A stretch of DNA of 49,445 nt from a virus: IMG/VR virus record IMGVR_UViG_3300021963_000190, positions 1 through 49,445 of that record, one strand, 5' to 3'. The translations under genes and the position numbers were made by a program. The notes beneath the pieces are model-generated. The model searched no databases, was not told the origin of the DNA, and saw only the letters and a program-made list of their open reading frames with translations. Below, piece after piece: positions 1-8,344 of the stretch. How positions within the stretch are numbered: the first letter of the stretch is position 1; every line of letters begins with the position of its first letter.

Positions 1-959
1 AATCCGTGGTCATAAGCGTTACCTTTGATTCCCAACTCTTTAAATATCGCCTGAATAATCTTTTGTTTAATTCCACTTACAGGTCCGTTCTTTTCGTAAC
101 CCATATTTGCACCATTACGTTCTCTTTCATCCATAATGTTTTTCTTATACCATTCAGAACGATTTTCTTTAATCCATTGATGCCAAGGATTATAAACCGA
201 ATCATCTGGCTTTGTTGAAATCTTACCCTTAGATTCTCCCAATGTTTTGAAATGTGGGATACCATTATATTGTGAATGGATACCATATAAAGATGTAGTT
301 CCTACTCCAACTAATGGATTATCATATTTAGTTTTCCAATATGCTCTAACTTCAGGTGCGGTTGCCAATGCTGCAATTAATTTGCCTCCTAAAAAGTTAT
401 AACCAAATGGTTGAGTCGATACAATGGTGGTGGCAATTGATGTACAATTTAATTTACCTTTTTCAAACTTATCCTCTTTAGTCCAACCAATATATTCATC
501 TCTAACACCTAATGATGTAATATCAGAACCTAAGCAAATTTGTCCTAATATTTTATTACTTACTCTATCCTTAACATATATTTTTACATTTCTGCCAGGG
601 TTAGCTGAAAACTCCATAGTATGTATTAACTTACGAATTTCAGTCCAACGAGTAGATTCTTTTGGGTCATCTTCTACGATTTCCACATAAGGGTCTATTG
701 CTTCTATTTCAGAAATAGTTAATTCTTTGTTAGTAATATCGGTAGGCTTCCATAGTGAATCGTAATACGATTGTAATACTGGCAAACGTTTCATATGCGA
801 AACTCTATCAGCATTCCACTCAATCCATTTCTTATATAGAGTTTGCTCCTCTACTGACATTTCTTTAAGATAGTCCAAATTCTCAATGAACTTCTTTTTC
901 ATCACATCATAATCGAATGTGATTGTGTTTGTTTCTTCTCCTGTATTCCAAAATTTCAT
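1..959 (-). CDS. DUF4338 (DruA-like) protein, 3' end beyond window
   Basis: This open frame starts at the ATG at 959 and runs without a stop to the left edge, giving 319 codons of a partial protein. Around residues 125-150 it reads LGQICLGSDITSLGVRDEYIGW. Further on come FLGGKLIAALATAPEVRAYW and then VGVGTTSLYGIHSQYN. These blocks match what I know of the DUF4338 family, the family of DruA from the Druantia anti-phage system: an RDxxIGW block, a LLGGKLLALLA block and a TTS-GxSxYN block. The molecular role in phages is not established; a nucleic-acid-directed enzyme is an inference. Two Mom-like DNA modification genes lie directly upstream, which suggests a shared DNA modification or defence-related job. 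A strong host-type promoter ends only 4 bases before the ATG. An internal ATG at codon 20 is an alternative start. Confidence 0.6.
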   Translation of the reverse strand, partial: MKFWNTGEETNTITFDYDVMKKKFIENLDYLKEMSVEEQTLYKKWIEWNADRVSHMKRLPVLQSYYDSLWKPTDITNKELTISEIEAIDPYVEIVEDDPKESTRWTEIRKLIHTMEFSANPGRNVKIYVKDRVSNKILGQICLGSDITSLGVRDEYIGWTKEDKFEKGKLNCTSIATTIVSTQPFGYNFLGGKLIAALATAPEVRAYWKTKYDNPLVGVGTTSLYGIHSQYNGIPHFKTLGESKGKISTKPDDSVYNPWHQWIKENRSEWYKKNIMDERERNGANMGYEKNGPVSGIKQKIIQAIFKELGIKGNAYDHG

Positions 960-963
960 ATTA

Positions 964-995
964 CAAATATAACAAATTAATTTTAAATTACCAAA
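964..995 (-). promoter_or_regulatory. Host-type (Bacteroidota sigma-A) promoter, probably leaderless
   Basis: On the minus strand a TTTG box (992-995) and a TATATTTG box (964-971) are separated by exactly 20 bases. This matches the Bacteroidota -33/-7 consensus TTTG and TAnnTTTG. Only four bases (TAAT) separate the -7 box from the ATG at 959, so transcription should start at or next to the start codon. Confidence 0.75.
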
Positions 996-1791
996 AATTG
1001 GTAGTTATTTCGGTTTCAGGTTCTATTGTAGTATGCTCCTGAATGGTTTTGTTGAATGCTCTCGCATCTTTTGGATATTCTCTAATTGCGTGCTTTAATC
1101 TACTTTTTAATTCCTTTTTTTCTTTCTTATCGGCAGCTAGAATTTGAACATATCTATGTTTTGGTGGTTCTTCTCTTCTCCAAAATTGCTTATAACCATC
1201 CTTACCAATTTCTCTACGAAGATGTTCCAAATTACCACTTCCCCATTTACTAAATACAGTTCTACTATGAATCCATTTATATGGGTCGTTTGATAAGGAG
1301 ATACCATAATTTGGCATTAATGCAATATCAGTATTTAAACCTTGATAAATCCAATTAGTTGCCTGATAAATTCCACCTAAATGTTCTTGTCCGTTATCAG
1401 CGTATGATATCAATACCTTAATTGCTTTATCGTTTTCCTTTAACCATTTAAAAGATTGCCCCAATGCAAATGATTCAATATTAGAACCATATCCATCATC
1501 GCAATATAAACGAGTCAATTCCAAAATGTTATCTTTGGTTAATCCCTCACATACTGATGTGGATGCTCTAGCTCCTACGGGAAATCCATAAATTAGACAT
1601 CCGATTAATTTATCACTTTCACCAACTGCGTTTACTTCATCCATTTTATAAAATATACCTAATGCATATCTACAAGCTGTCCAAGCGTGTGTGTAGTGTT
1701 TCTTTACAATTATATCTTTCGCGATATCTTTTGATATTGGTGAAAGATATACTCTGGAAGTATCACAATAATTTTTGCCTTCTACTTTCAT
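988..1791 (-). CDS. Mom-like DNA modification protein (copy 1)
   Basis: This 267-residue protein resembles the phage Mu Mom family, which has a GNAT acetyltransferase-like fold and converts adenine in DNA to a carbamoylmethylated form that resists restriction. The family blocks visible are an early HYT (residues 32-34), ELTRLYCDDGYGSNIES (91-107), and SYADNGQEHLGGIYQATNWI (129-148). A C-terminal PPKHRYVQIL segment is also present. It is a paralogue of the next gene (1796-2551), with which it shares the N-terminal MKVEGK and all these blocks. Only four bases separate the two, so they are probably cotranscribed. Whether this copy uses the same chemistry as Mu Mom cannot be read from the sequence. 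A promoter for the downstream DUF4338 gene overlaps its last codons. Confidence 0.72.
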   Translation of the reverse strand: MKVEGKNYCDTSRVYLSPISKDIAKDIIVKKHYTHAWTACRYALGIFYKMDEVNAVGESDKLIGCLIYGFPVGARASTSVCEGLTKDNILELTRLYCDDGYGSNIESFALGQSFKWLKENDKAIKVLISYADNGQEHLGGIYQATNWIYQGLNTDIALMPNYGISLSNDPYKWIHSRTVFSKWGSGNLEHLRREIGKDGYKQFWRREEPPKHRYVQILAADKKEKKELKSRLKHAIREYPKDARAFNKTIQEHTTIEPETEITTNFW

Positions 1792-1795
1792 AACT

Positions 1796-2551
1796 TTAAT
1801 TTATTGGCTCTAATTTAATTATCTCCTCCACAAAATCCACATTAAGTTTTGGATATGGTAGAGATGGGTATTTTAATGATTTTAATAATTTTTTTCGTTC
1901 TCTTCCACTCAATAATATGTAAACATATCTATGCTTTCGTGGTTCTTTTTTAATCCAAAATGGTGATGTTACCATTGTTTGAATTATCTTTGGGTCATTT
2001 GTTCCATACTTAACGTATGAAGTTCTACTATGATGCCACTCATCAATTTCACTCCATCTAAAACTCCAGCTATCATTTGGTCGTATTTTATTACCCTGAT
2101 ATATCCAATTCGTTGCTTGATATACAGTCCCTAAATGCCCTACCTTTGGGTCTGAATATGATACTAATGCTTTGATATGTGGTGCGTTTTCTCTTAACCA
2201 TTCAAAGGTTTTACCAACAAACCAACTTTCAATATTACTACCATAACCATCAAATACAAATAAACGAGTCAGTTCTAAAACTTCCGTTCTATCTAATAGT
2301 TCCGAAATGGATGCGCCGGAGTGTCTACCAATTGGGTCGCCATAACAAGCTACACCAATAAGTTTTTCGTTTACTCCACCAAAGAATTTGTGTTCATCAT
2401 TAGAAACATAAAACAAACCAATAGCATAAGATACCTTTGTCCATATACCACTATAATGGTTATTAACGATGATATCTTTTGCTATATCTTTACTTACTAA
2501 TCTTATTGAAAGTTTGGATATATCGCAATATTCTTTTCCTTCTACTTTCAT
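1796..2551 (-). CDS. Mom-like DNA modification protein (copy 2)
   Basis: This 251-residue paralogue of the following gene belongs to the same Mom-like family. It contains NNHYSGIW near residue 30, ELTRLFVFDGYGSNIESW, then SYSDPKVGHLGTVYQATNWI, and a C-terminal PRKHRYVYIL. The same blocks are conserved in copy 1, but the regions between them differ strongly, so this is an old duplication rather than a recent one. A phage with two Mom-like enzymes may modify two sequence contexts, or one copy may have a different substrate; this is inference. The start ATG at 2551 lies four bases after the stop of a 52-residue gene. Confidence 0.72.
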   Translation of the reverse strand: MKVEGKEYCDISKLSIRLVSKDIAKDIIVNNHYSGIWTKVSYAIGLFYVSNDEHKFFGGVNEKLIGVACYGDPIGRHSGASISELLDRTEVLELTRLFVFDGYGSNIESWFVGKTFEWLRENAPHIKALVSYSDPKVGHLGTVYQATNWIYQGNKIRPNDSWSFRWSEIDEWHHSRTSYVKYGTNDPKIIQTMVTSPFWIKKEPRKHRYVYILLSGRERKKLLKSLKYPSLPYPKLNVDFVEEIIKLEPIN

Positions 2552-2555
2552 ATAA

Positions 2556-2714
2556 CTATTTTACCCATTCATTGAATGCCTCTTCGAACGCAGATACTCT
2601 ATCTCTCTTTGGGTCTTTATCCATAATAGAGCTAGCTGTATCTAACACTTCTTTCCACAATCCATAAGAATGAGCTTCTAATAAAATCTCTTCGATTTGC
2701 TCTTCGGAAGTCAT
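2556..2714 (-). CDS. Small hypothetical protein, 52 residues
   Basis: A complete short frame begins MTSEEQIEEILLEAHSYGLW and ends in NEWVK and TAG. It is acidic at the N-terminus and looks wholly helical, with a DKDPKRDR turn in the middle. It fits tightly between the HTH protein upstream (three bases) and Mom-like copy 2 downstream (four bases), as expected for a real gene in this packed block. I do not recognise a family. Confidence 0.6.
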   Translation of the reverse strand: MTSEEQIEEILLEAHSYGLWKEVLDTASSIMDKDPKRDRVSAFEEAFNEWVK

Positions 2715-2717
2715 AAC

Positions 2718-2915
2718 TTATTGCTTTTCATATGGCCACTTAATCATATGTGTCCACGTTTGGTTAGTAACTATTTTTTTGATGTTAGCAGGAGATACTC
2801 GGTAGTTCCTAGCAATAACATTAATATTTCTATGACCTACTTTATATAGTTCTCTGATTTGCAATATTTGCTCTTCAGTTAATTTGTGCATTGGATGCGC
2901 TTCTCCTCTTAACAT
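2718..2915 (-). CDS. Small helix-turn-helix DNA-binding protein
   Basis: A 65-residue protein if started at the ATG at 2915; a GTG at 2948 would add 11 basic residues. It reads RGEAHPMHKLTEEQILQIR, followed by ELYKVGHRNINVIARNYRVS and ANIKKIVTNQTW. This matches the short HTH module often found alone or fused to HNH endonucleases in phages: a G-E-H-P-KLT lead, a first helix, then an IA-x-VS-x-I-x-I turn-helix. It may regulate the neighbouring modification genes or be the remnant of a homing endonuclease's DNA-binding domain. No nuclease motif is present. Confidence 0.62.
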   Translation of the reverse strand: MLRGEAHPMHKLTEEQILQIRELYKVGHRNINVIARNYRVSPANIKKIVTNQTWTHMIKWPYEKQ

Positions 2916-2955
2916 ACGTCTAATATAACACTTTTTTTTGAGAATCACAAATATT

Positions 2956-3219
2956 TTACTTTAAATTTTCGTTTATAGCGTTAATATATGCCATTTTTGA
3001 TGATGTTCCTGTAAATCTTTCAACTTCTTTACCATCTCTTTCAATGATTACCGTTGGTACTGAACGAATGCCATATTTAGTTGCTTCATTATAAGCCTCA
3101 TCTACATCATAATCTTCAAACACAACGTTTGTAAATTGTGTTTTTACTTCATTCATTACGGGCGCTAATGCTCTACATGGTCCACACCACGCTGCGCTAA
3201 ATTTCTTAACTGTTACCAT
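2956..3219 (-). CDS. Thioredoxin
   Basis: An 87-residue thioredoxin-fold protein, counted from the ATG at 3219. The active site WCGPC is at residues 11-15 and the cis-proline loop SVPT is at 53-56, with the usual C-terminal RFTG. It is shorter than host thioredoxins (about 105 residues) because the first strand is trimmed. A start at 3249 is possible but would add residues that overlap PhoH coding sequence by 44 bases. The likely job is to reduce the C-terminal cysteines of the phage ribonucleotide reductase encoded nearby, or to act in redox control during infection. Confidence 0.88.
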   Translation of the reverse strand: MVTVKKFSAAWCGPCRALAPVMNEVKTQFTNVVFEDYDVDEAYNEATKYGIRSVPTVIIERDGKEVERFTGTSSKMAYINAINENLK

Positions 3220-3931
3220 TTGTTTTATTTTTAAAATCATCATATGCATCCAATAAGGAGTCTACAACCGGATGTCTATGATTTGTTAATAATGTTTGTG
3301 AATCCATATCTTTAATCTTCTTTGCAGCTGATAATAAGAATTTAAATCCACTATCTCCTCTATATTTTAAATCGACTTGCTGTGTATCACCGCATACAAC
3401 CATTTTACTTCTTAAACCCAAACGAGATGTAATCATTTCCATTTGGTCGTTTGTACAGTTTTGAGCCTCATCTACGATAATAAACGAATCTAAAAATGTT
3501 CTACCTCTCATAAATGCAAGGGGAACGATTTCCACTTGTCCACTTTCTAAAATCTTATCAATTTTTTCTTTGTTATACAATTGATAAAAGTTAGAATAAA
3601 TTGGTTGCATCCACGGCTCCATCTTTTCTCTTAAATCGCCGGGTAAGAAACCAATCTCTTCTTTACTTACAGTAGGACGAGTAATAATGATTTTATTTAC
3701 CGTCTTTTTAAATAACATATCTAATGCTACTTGACATGCTAAAAGTGTTTTTCCACTTCCGGCTTTACCACTTAGGATTGTTATGGCGTTATTTAAAATC
3801 TTTTCTTTAGCTTCTTTTTGTTCTTCATTTAACTGAATTTGGAACTTAATAGGTCCTTTTGGTTTATCAGTTTTTTCTTCTCTAATTTTTTCTGTCAATT
3901 CTTTGAATTTTGTAGATTGATTTTCTGCCAT
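3206..3931 (-). CDS. phoH: PhoH-like P-loop ATPase
   Basis: A 241-residue PhoH family protein. It has a Walker A motif GKAGSGKT at residues 55-62, a Walker B motif IIVDEAQN at 151-158, the family block ITRPTVSKEEIGFLPGDL at 83-100, and CGDTQQVDL at 180-188. PhoH proteins are superfamily 1-like ATPases, often joined with RNA metabolism or phosphate stress, and are very common in marine phages; their exact role in infection is unresolved. The 3' end overlaps the thioredoxin start by 14 bases, suggesting translational coupling. Confidence 0.93.
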   Translation of the reverse strand: MAENQSTKFKELTEKIREEKTDKPKGPIKFQIQLNEEQKEAKEKILNNAITILSGKAGSGKTLLACQVALDMLFKKTVNKIIITRPTVSKEEIGFLPGDLREKMEPWMQPIYSNFYQLYNKEKIDKILESGQVEIVPLAFMRGRTFLDSFIIVDEAQNCTNDQMEMITSRLGLRSKMVVCGDTQQVDLKYRGDSGFKFLLSAAKKIKDMDSQTLLTNHRHPVVDSLLDAYDDFKNKTNGNS

Positions 3932-3939
3932 AAAATTTA

Positions 3940-4065
3940 TTATTTACCTCTGCCGGATTTCTTAATCTGATTTTGTTTTGGTACTATTTTAGTTTGAGAG
4001 GTTTTAGTTCCTTTCGAAGCTATTGCCTTTTTATCATTCTTATTACTAAAAAACTTACTACTCAT
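3940..4065 (-). CDS. Small lysine-rich basic protein, 41 residues
   Basis: A complete short frame starting MSSKFFSNKNDKKAIASKGT and ending KKSGRGK and TAA. It has about a dozen lysines and no acidic cluster, so it could bind nucleic acid. It sits between NrdA upstream and PhoH downstream, with 20 bases or fewer free on the NrdA side and 8 on the PhoH side. Its fit in the gap supports it as real, but there is no recognisable family. Confidence 0.5.
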   Translation of the reverse strand: MSSKFFSNKNDKKAIASKGTKTSQTKIVPKQNQIKKSGRGK

Positions 4066-4085
4066 AATATTGATTTTTAATTAGT

Positions 4086-5867
4086 TTAACCTTCACAACT
4101 TACACAAGTCTCATCCATTGCTCTTGCTGCTATATCACCTCTCAATACCGATTCGGTTCTCATATAGTAAAGAGTCTTAACGCCTTGCTTCCACGCTTCC
4201 ATATGGATTTGATTAATCCACTTTGGTTCGGCTGTTGCAGGAAATGCTAAGTTTAGAGAAACTGCTTGGTCGATATATTGTTGTCTTACACCAGCCTGTC
4301 TTACCAAATCTAACTGATTAATTTCCTTAAATGTTTTGAATACATCTTTAACTGAACTACATCTATGTGCTCTTTCATCAATCGATACTTCTTTACATTC
4401 AACTAATTTTCCTTGTGAGAAACACCAATCATCTAAAAATTCCAAATCTTGTACCGAACCACCATCTGCGAGTATTTTATCCCATACTTCTTTGGTGTTT
4501 TTATTCATCTTCTTTAATACTTTTTCTAATTCTGGATTCTTACGGATAAATGTACCTTTTGATGTTTGTTCGGTGAATACGTTAGCTGCCCAAGGTTCGA
4601 TACCACTACTTACGTTACCACTCAATTTAGAGTTTGATACAGTAGGTGCTACCGCTCTTAGGTGTGTGTTTCTGAATCCACTCTCTTTACACCACAGTGG
4701 TTCGCCATATTCATTTGCTAAATCTCTACTTGCTCTTTCAGATTCAATCTTTAATTGAGAGAAAATCTTACGAGTTTCGAATTGTGCTTGTAATCCTTCA
4801 AATGGTAATCCCTTTTGTTGTAAGTAAGTGTGCCATCCCAATACACCCAATCCTAATGCTCTACCTCTTTCTGCTGAACGAACTGAATTCTCAAATCCTT
4901 TCATATTCTTAGCTCTTTGGATAAACTCTTCCAATACACCATCTAAGAAAATAGTAGATGTGTAAACTAAGTCGGTATCTTTCCACTCATCGTATTTTGC
5001 TAAGTTTAAAGAACTCAAACAACAAACGAATGAATGTTGCTCATCGGTATGTAAAACTATTTCAGAACAAATGTTAGTCATATGAACTTTTAATCCGTTC
5101 TTCTTATACATTTCGGGATTTTGTTTGTTTACATTCCCCTTATACATAATGTAAGGTTCACCCGTTGCTTTACGTTTCTGAAGTAACTTTCCCCACTTAC
5201 GTCTAGCTTCAGAATCACCTTCTTCAACTTTCTTCATAAATCTATCACTAACCACAACACATTGGTGTAAGTTAAGCGATTGGCGATTTACATCTCCCTT
5301 CGGTTCTCTAATTTCTAAGAAATCTTCAAAATCCTTATGTTCAATTTTAATGTTTACCGATGCTGCTCCTCTACGAACACTACCCTGATTGGTTGCAAGT
5401 ATCGTAGAATCGTAGATTTTAGCAAATGGTACAATACCATCGGATGTTCCGTTGCCGGTGATTTTAGAACCTGCTGGTCGTATCATATTGATTCCAATAC
5501 CAACACCACCACCATGCTTTGCCAATAACATTAGTTCTAAATTCTTTGAACCAATTTCATAAACACTATCACCCACATCGATACCGAAGCAAGAGATTGG
5601 TAAACCTCTATCGGTGCCTGTGTTGGATAGTACCGGCGTTGCCAAACATAGCCACCCCTTCCAAATATAATCAAAGAATTTTGTTGCCATTTGTGGTTTA
5701 TCCAATCTCTTAGCAACTGCCGTAGCAACTCTCCAATATGCATCTTTTGGCTTTTCGCCAGCCTGTAAATATGTTTTGGATATAGTTTTTACATATATCT
5801 CATTGTTTCCCCACGATGGGAAATCAACATCCACTTCCCATCCGTATTCTTCTCCGTAATTTTTCAT
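4086..5867 (-). CDS. nrdA: Class I ribonucleoside-diphosphate reductase, large subunit
   Basis: A 593-residue catalytic subunit that reduces ribonucleoside diphosphates to deoxyribonucleotides for phage DNA synthesis. Visible motifs are the first redox cysteine in PISCFG (C93), the NxCxE radical site NICSE (N265, C267, E269), partner cysteines C282/C283, and a C-terminal CVSC (588-591) that would be reduced by thioredoxin. The signature SNSKLSGNVSSGIEPWAANV is also present. The chain is much shorter than the roughly 760 residues of E. coli NrdA and starts directly at the catalytic core. The N-terminal ATP cone is therefore missing, and dATP shut-off by that site should not apply. NrdB lies immediately upstream. 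Confidence 0.95.
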   Translation of the reverse strand: MKNYGEEYGWEVDVDFPSWGNNEIYVKTISKTYLQAGEKPKDAYWRVATAVAKRLDKPQMATKFFDYIWKGWLCLATPVLSNTGTDRGLPISCFGIDVGDSVYEIGSKNLELMLLAKHGGGVGIGINMIRPAGSKITGNGTSDGIVPFAKIYDSTILATNQGSVRRGAASVNIKIEHKDFEDFLEIREPKGDVNRQSLNLHQCVVVSDRFMKKVEEGDSEARRKWGKLLQKRKATGEPYIMYKGNVNKQNPEMYKKNGLKVHMTNICSEIVLHTDEQHSFVCCLSSLNLAKYDEWKDTDLVYTSTIFLDGVLEEFIQRAKNMKGFENSVRSAERGRALGLGVLGWHTYLQQKGLPFEGLQAQFETRKIFSQLKIESERASRDLANEYGEPLWCKESGFRNTHLRAVAPTVSNSKLSGNVSSGIEPWAANVFTEQTSKGTFIRKNPELEKVLKKMNKNTKEVWDKILADGGSVQDLEFLDDWCFSQGKLVECKEVSIDERAHRCSSVKDVFKTFKEINQLDLVRQAGVRQQYIDQAVSLNLAFPATAEPKWINQIHMEAWKQGVKTLYYMRTESVLRGDIAARAMDETCVSCEG

Positions 5868-5877
5868 AACTTATAAT

Positions 5878-6891
5878 TTAAAATATATCATCCCAATTTT
5901 CACCTTCTCCTGCTTTTGAGTAATCCGTTGGTCTCATTGCGAAGAAATCGGTGTGTGTAACTCCTCCTGTAAGATGATAGAACCAATCTAATTCGGATGC
6001 TTTTACTTCATCAAATTCAAAGTAATCATCTCCTCCTTTAATTGGATTGTAACCTAATTCTGCTAATTTTTCATTTACTCTTTTTGAGATAAATTCTTTT
6101 AGGTCATCTTTTTTAAGATTATCCAAATCGCCCATTTCAAAAATTTTATCAATGAATTTATGCTCTAAATCTCTAATGATTTCAGCTGCTTTGTAAATAT
6201 CCGATTTAGCTTCTTCCAATAATTCAGGATATTCATCACACATATGTCTAAATAATTGGCAACCCATTTTTGAGTGTAACGATTCATCTCTTACACTCCA
6301 CTTCATTTGTTGACCGATTCCTTTTAGGAGATTTCTCATTTGGAATGAATACAATACAGCGAATGAAGAATACAATGCTACACCTTCTGCAAATGCAGAA
6401 AAGATAGCAAGTGAACGAGCGACCTCAACTCTAGCCTTATGATTTGTTTGTAAATCTTTAGGACTCCAATCTGCGGTTGTATTTGTTAGTAATTCGAATC
6501 TTTCTTTCATAACTTCATCATGCATAAAGCCTGCGAAATCATCTAATCCTAATGTTTCATTTAAGTAAGAATATGCAACTGAATGTATTGTTTCTTGTGA
6601 ACCAAATGCCATTGCCATTTGTCTAATCTCATGCTTTGGAAACCATTTAGTAACCATACCTGTCCAATAGTCTGATACTGCACATTCGGTTTGCGCAAAT
6701 CCTAAAAGAATATTTCCAACCAAATGCTTTTCGGATGCGGATAGATTTTCATTCCAATCCTTAACATCACCTTGCATTGGAATTTCCGTATGTAACCAAA
6801 ATGCTTGCATTTGCTTCAACCATCCTTCGTTATAATAATCCGGATATTCAAATGGTTTGAATGGGATTCTTTCTGTAAATAATTTGCTCAT
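5878..6891 (-). CDS. nrdB: Class I ribonucleotide reductase, small (radical) subunit
   Basis: A 337-residue ferritin-like subunit that holds the dimetal cofactor. Probable metal ligands are E69 (in FAQTEC), E100 and H103 (in QETIHSVAY), E169 (in FAEG), and E203 and H206 (in RDESLHS). Y107 sits at the radical tyrosine position. The first ligand is Glu rather than the Asp of E. coli NrdB. The acidic C-terminus ENWDDIF is the tail that docks on NrdA. It is 10 bases upstream of nrdA and surely in the same operon. The 97 bases between this gene and the helicase hold no promoter that I can defend. Confidence 0.95.
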   Translation of the reverse strand: MSKLFTERIPFKPFEYPDYYNEGWLKQMQAFWLHTEIPMQGDVKDWNENLSASEKHLVGNILLGFAQTECAVSDYWTGMVTKWFPKHEIRQMAMAFGSQETIHSVAYSYLNETLGLDDFAGFMHDEVMKERFELLTNTTADWSPKDLQTNHKARVEVARSLAIFSAFAEGVALYSSFAVLYSFQMRNLLKGIGQQMKWSVRDESLHSKMGCQLFRHMCDEYPELLEEAKSDIYKAAEIIRDLEHKFIDKIFEMGDLDNLKKDDLKEFISKRVNEKLAELGYNPIKGGDDYFEFDEVKASELDWFYHLTGGVTHTDFFAMRPTDYSKAGEGENWDDIF

Positions 6892-6988
6892 CTTATATAA
6901 ATTTTTTGTTAGAGTTGTAGGTATAACTATTCATCAAAAATTAAAATTTTCTCTTTTCTTTAGAAAACTTTATATGACATTTTTTCGG

Positions 6989-8344
6989 TTATCCCATATT
7001 CTCTACATACTTTTTGTGTAATAATTTTTTCTCTAAATTCTCTCCGTTTTTAGAGTCTTTGGTAGCTATAACACCATCAGCCGAATTAGCAGCAAACACA
7101 TCCATAACTCCGTGGAATGTATCAATTTTAGCAGGGAAAGTCATACCATCAGGCCCAAATCGATTCTTAACGATGTGAATACGGCCTGTGTTTGATAGTT
7201 TATCTTTTGTTTTTCTACTAACACTCATAATAAAGTCGGCGGTTTGAACTTTTTTATACGAATCTCCAACCGAATCCGCTTGAATAACCTCGTGGTCAAT
7301 TGCTGCTCTATTTGTTTGTGTTGCTGTCCAAATTGGAATGCCCGTTTCACCACTTAAACCCCTAAGTTCTTCATATATACCACCCAATTCGGCATACAAA
7401 CCATCTCTACTATTGCCAGATTTTAACAAATCAGCATAATCGATAATGATTAAATTTGGATTGAATCCACTTGCTCTTAACTTTTCGATATGAGCTGATA
7501 AGGTTTTTGAAGATGCGAATTGTGGTGGATAGTATTTGATACGAACTCTACCCGGCGTATTCTTAATCTTACGAACAATTTCATCTTTACGTTCTTTGTG
7601 TTCGGATGTTTGGATACCCGTAAGGATTGTAGTGTATCTCTGTCCTACATAACTTTCGGATAATTCCAAAGTATAGTGTAACACATTTAATCCTTTTTGA
7701 ACCGCTGAACAAGCTATCTTTGATAAGAACCAACTCTTACCAATTCCGGATGGCGCCATTACAACTCCTAATTCGCCTGGTCCTAATCCGCCATCCATTA
7801 ACTCATCAATAACTTCCCATCCGGTCGATACTGAATTTCGTTTGACATCTTCCATAATCAATTCGAAATTATCGATGTAATCTAATCCTAAATCGTTTTC
7901 TACACCGACTTTGGATGCTGCCATCATTGTATCTATAATCTTGTCGTAGTTTCCTGCTTTGAGTAAATCTACCGATTTTAGAAGGGCATCTTTAACTTTT
8001 TGATTTTTAGCAAATGTAAGATATTCTTTCTTAACATAAGGTAAATCTTCAGAACCAACTTGTAAGTAAACATTTTTTAATTGTTCAACTACGGTCTGCT
8101 TTAGTACTTTATCCTCAACTTCGCCTACCTTTATTTTAAACACTTCCATAGTAGGAATTGTACGGAATTCATTGAAGTAGTTTTGAACTTCTCCAATAAT
8201 CCATTGGTTGGCTTGTGATTCAAAAAAAGCTGGTTTAGTTATTTCAGTTACCTGTTCTAAGAACTTTGCATCTGATATAAGAGAAGCTACAACTTTAGAT
8301 TGATACGATTGGCCATATTTGGTTAATGTATCTACTGCTTCCAT
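6989..8344 (-). CDS. Replicative DNA helicase (DnaB/T4 gp41 type)
   Basis: A 451-residue RecA-fold hexameric helicase. It has a Walker A motif APSGIGKS at residues 197-204, a Walker B motif IIIDYADLL at 299-307, and a TQTNRAA segment that fits helicase motif H3. The N-terminal 160 residues are helical, as in DnaB and gp41, and would contact primase or loader. It unwinds the replication fork. The start ATG overlaps the stop of the 78-residue gene as TAATG, indicating translational coupling. No primase was recognised in this window. Confidence 0.9.
   Translation of the reverse strand: MEAVDTLTKYGQSYQSKVVASLISDAKFLEQVTEITKPAFFESQANQWIIGEVQNYFNEFRTIPTMEVFKIKVGEVEDKVLKQTVVEQLKNVYLQVGSEDLPYVKKEYLTFAKNQKVKDALLKSVDLLKAGNYDKIIDTMMAASKVGVENDLGLDYIDNFELIMEDVKRNSVSTGWEVIDELMDGGLGPGELGVVMAPSGIGKSWFLSKIACSAVQKGLNVLHYTLELSESYVGQRYTTILTGIQTSEHKERKDEIVRKIKNTPGRVRIKYYPPQFASSKTLSAHIEKLRASGFNPNLIIIDYADLLKSGNSRDGLYAELGGIYEELRGLSGETGIPIWTATQTNRAAIDHEVIQADSVGDSYKKVQTADFIMSVSRKTKDKLSNTGRIHIVKNRFGPDGMTFPAKIDTFHGVMDVFAANSADGVIATKDSKNGENLEKKLLHKKYVENMG

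Noticed and set aside
6892-6988. Promoter in the gap between helicase and nrdB
   Set aside because: The gap is AT-rich and contains a TTTG, but no TAnnTTTG or ATATTTATA at a suitable distance.
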